Source of the DNA: Roseburia sp.
Lineage (GTDB): Bacteria > Bacillota > Clostridia > Christensenellales > Pumilibacteraceae
Direction: 5' to 3'
Length of the DNA: 32,718 nucleotides
NCBI GenBank assembly: GCA_023665905.1
Contig: JAMPDA010000002.1
Span: 91,832-124,549, forward strand
Part shown: positions 31,260-32,718 of the stretch, one piece after another
Position numbering within the stretch: the stretch's first letter is position 1
Layout of the letters: every line of letters begins with the position of its first letter
Notes under the pieces: model-generated
What the model was told of the DNA's origin: nothing
Database searches by the model: none
What the model saw: the letters and a program-made list of their open reading frames with translations, nothing else
Program-made: the position numbers and the translations under genes

Positions 31260-31473
31260 CTTTGTGGTAATTTTATGTCTTTTCGGCGCAGATTGTGGCG
31301 AAGTTCGGCATATCGCGCCTGCGCCGCCGAGGCTCGGACAAAATAATTCGCTTTATGTTTTGGGAACATATGCCTTGCGGGCACGCGCGCTTTTGCTCTG
31401 CTTCCGTAAAACGCCGCGTGCACGCCTCGCTGAGGCACGGCATACTATGGAGTAGTAACGCGGAGCGACAACG

Positions 31474-32550
31474 ATGGCAACACTGAGTTTATGTATGATA
31501 GTGAAAAACGAAAGCGAGGTGCTCGCTCGTGCCCTCGGCAACGCGCGGATGTACGCCGATGAAATAATCATCGCGGACACAGGCTCTTCCGACAACACCG
31601 TGGAGATAGCAAAAAAGTATGCGGACGCGGTGTACGACTTCGAATGGGCCGACGACTTTTCCGCCGCGCGCAACTTCGTCGCTTCCAAGGCGACGGGCGA
31701 TTATTGGATGTGGCTCGACGCCGACGACATAGTACCCGACGACGCGGCGGCGGCGATCGGCAGGCTGATGCGCAAGCTTTCCCCGTCGGTGGATATAGTA
31801 ATGCTCCCGTACGTACTCGGTCTGGACGAGCGCGGCAAACCGCTGTACTCGTACTACCGCGAGCGAATAATCAAAAACCGCAACGGCTACTTTTGGAGCG
31901 GCCGCGTCCACGAAGCGATCGCGCTCCGCGGCAAAGTGATCCGCGCCGCGCCGTCCGTACTGCACGCAAAGCCGTCCACGCGCCGAACGGGCTCGCGCAA
32001 CCTCGATATCTACAAGAGCATGATAGCGGAAGGCGTGGAACTGTGTCCGCGCGAGCGCTATTATTACGCGCGCGAACTGTTTTTCAACGACGAGATCGGC
32101 GCGGCGGCAGGCGAGTTTAAGCGGTTTTTGGAAGAACCGAACGGGCTCGCCGCCAACAAGACCGACGCGTGTCTGATGCTTTCGCGCTGTTACGGCAGAC
32201 TGGGCGATAAGCGCCGCGCGTTCGGCGCGCTGTTCGACAGCTTCATGTACGGACTGCCTACGGGCGAGGCGTGCTGCGAGATCGCGCTGCTGTTTTTCGC
32301 CGGCAACGACTACAAATGCGCGGCGTACTGGTTCGAGCGTGCCGCGGCAGCCAAGCCGGACATATCGACGGGCGCGTTCGTCGATCACGATTACTACGGC
32401 TTTATCCCGTATGTCTGGCTCGCCGTCTGCTATGACAGGCTCGGAAACACACGCAGAGCATACAGATATCACTGCCGCGCGCGCAAGCTCCGTCCGAATC
32501 ATCCGAGCGTTATTTACAATCAGACATACTTCGAAAAATTGGGTTATTAA
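31474..32550 (+). CDS. SunS-like family 2 glycosyltransferase with TPR-like C-terminus
   Basis: 358 residues. The GT-A domain (about 1-185) starts LSLCMIVKNESEVLARAL, has IIADTGSSDNT, the ARNFVASKATGDYWMWLDADD block with the DxDD metal site (82-85) and a GRVHEAI motif typical of the SunS/WaaE-like branch. The rest (about 190-355) is helical with TPR-like repeats, such as DACLMLSRCYGRLGDKRRA and YVWLAVCYDRLGNTRRAYRY. Family members glycosylate proteins or peptides (SunS puts glucose on a Cys of sublancin) or surface glycans. The next gene is a Cys-rich protein entering a collagen-like tract, so that protein is a natural acceptor candidate. ATG with CGGAG 9 bases upstream. Confidence 0.88.
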   Translation: MATLSLCMIVKNESEVLARALGNARMYADEIIIADTGSSDNTVEIAKKYADAVYDFEWADDFSAARNFVASKATGDYWMWLDADDIVPDDAAAAIGRLMRKLSPSVDIVMLPYVLGLDERGKPLYSYYRERIIKNRNGYFWSGRVHEAIALRGKVIRAAPSVLHAKPSTRRTGSRNLDIYKSMIAEGVELCPRERYYYARELFFNDEIGAAAGEFKRFLEEPNGLAANKTDACLMLSRCYGRLGDKRRAFGALFDSFMYGLPTGEACCEIALLFFAGNDYKCAAYWFERAAAAKPDISTGAFVDHDYYGFIPYVWLAVCYDRLGNTRRAYRYHCRARKLRPNHPSVIYNQTYFEKLGY

Positions 32551-32567
32551 ACAAAAGGAGGCAAAAT

Positions 32568-32718
32568 ATGTTTTTTAACTTTTTCAACAGGTGCTGCGAC
32601 CGCGGCGACGATTGCGACTGCGAAAGGGACAACTGCGACTGCGACGTCAAGCCCGACTATGACGGTCCGCAGGGCGGCTGCGAGCAGTGCGCGATGTGCT
32701 GCCGCGGCGCTACCGGCC
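32568..32718 (+). CDS. Cys-rich protein, start of a probable collagen-like (Gly-X-Thr) surface protein, cut by window edge
   Basis: Fifty codons are present before the right edge; the gene continues beyond it. A strong AAAAGGAGG site precedes the ATG by 7 bases. The N-terminus MFFNFFNRCC is followed by a Cys/Asp-rich segment with ten cysteines in the first 45 residues (CDC, CDC, CEQC, CCRG patterns). The last visible residues, GATG, look like the beginning of the Gly-X-Thr repeats of BclA-type exosporium and other collagen-like proteins. Such proteins are often glycosylated on Thr, in keeping with the glycosyltransferase gene 17 bases upstream. With only four residues of the tract visible, the collagen-like call is tentative. 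Confidence 0.6.
   Translation, partial: MFFNFFNRCCDRGDDCDCERDNCDCDVKPDYDGPQGGCEQCAMCCRGATG

Larger units (their letters stand above)
31111..31473. other. Intergenic region between Spo0A_C gene and SunS-like glycosyltransferase
   Basis: Holds the minus-strand promoter and 0A-box-like sites, the second copy of the TGCGCCGCCGAGG word (31320-31332), and CATACTAT (31441-31448), which resembles the -10 of mother-cell sigma factors (SigE/SigK type), but no matching -35 is clear. The ribosome binding site CGGAG (31461-31465) serves the ATG at 31474. No further gene is seen. Confidence 0.45.

Noticed and set aside
1..32718. CRISPR arrays, insertion sequences, transposases, rRNA or complete tRNA genes
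   Set aside because: No regularly spaced direct repeats, transposase motifs or cloverleaf/rRNA sequences were recognised on reading both strands.

Overview
The window looks like a piece of a chromosome from an endospore-forming-lineage Bacillota (Clostridia-like), probably an uncultured, gut-type relative. This is inferred from the gene families: a DnaD/DnaB-type primosomal protein next to a DnaI-like helicase loader, a LoaP-type NusG paralogue, a Spo0A C-terminal-domain protein, strong AGGAGG-type ribosome binding sites, and a Cys-rich protein at the right edge that appears to start a collagen-like tract. Coding is dense and fairly GC-rich. The first ~1.2 kb is visibly more AT-rich than the rest.

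Layout. (1) 1-3749: a possible secreted-peptide (bacteriocin-like) cassette, with a Gly-rich hydrophobic small ORF, a hairpin, a multi-pass membrane protein, a doubtful small membrane ORF, a palindrome-rich gap, and a C39-peptidase ABC exporter. (2) 3814-6122, minus strand: helicase loader and DnaD-domain protein in a 4-bp-overlapping operon. They diverge from (3) 6225-10192: sbcD-sbcC. The two divergent promoters share a palindromic -10 element. (4) 10257-28101: a long, tightly coupled plus-strand operon. It begins with a good promoter and a structured leader carrying a possible 31-codon upstream ORF, then the processive antiterminator LoaP, then glycan genes: DegT aminotransferase, PglC-type phosphoglycosyl transferase, ATP-grasp ligase, HAD phosphatase, GT4, GT2, LicD, sulfotransferase, GT2, Wzx flippase and a cytosolic alkaline-phosphatase-superfamily enzyme. 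A complete 2-aminoethylphosphonate (AEP) pathway follows: transaminase, PEP mutase fused to a nucleotidyltransferase domain, CTP-type nucleotidyltransferase and phosphonopyruvate decarboxylase. The last gene is a RadC relative that has lost the JAMM metal motif. (5) 28199-30392: consensus promoter, iscS, iscU, luxS. (6) 30393-31473: repeat-bearing intergenic DNA, a terminator, and a minus-strand stand-alone Spo0A_C-domain regulator with a 0A-box-like sequence at its promoter. (7) 31474-32718: a SunS-like glycosyltransferase with a repeat-rich C-terminus, followed by a truncated Cys-rich protein that ends as a Gly-X-Thr tract seems to begin.

How the genes work together. The central block can be read as a recipe for a lipid-linked oligosaccharide. 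An amino sugar (DegT) is loaded on undecaprenyl phosphate by the PglC-like enzyme, extended by three glycosyltransferases, decorated with sulfate (sulfotransferase) and with AEP (PEP to phosphonopyruvate to phosphonoacetaldehyde to AEP to CMP-AEP, then transfer by LicD), and flipped by Wzx. No Wzy polymerase, ligase or nucleotide-sugar dehydratase is visible here. A glycan carrying both sulfate and aminophosphonate under LoaP antitermination is the most interesting system in the window. Product assignments come from motif reading, with no database search.
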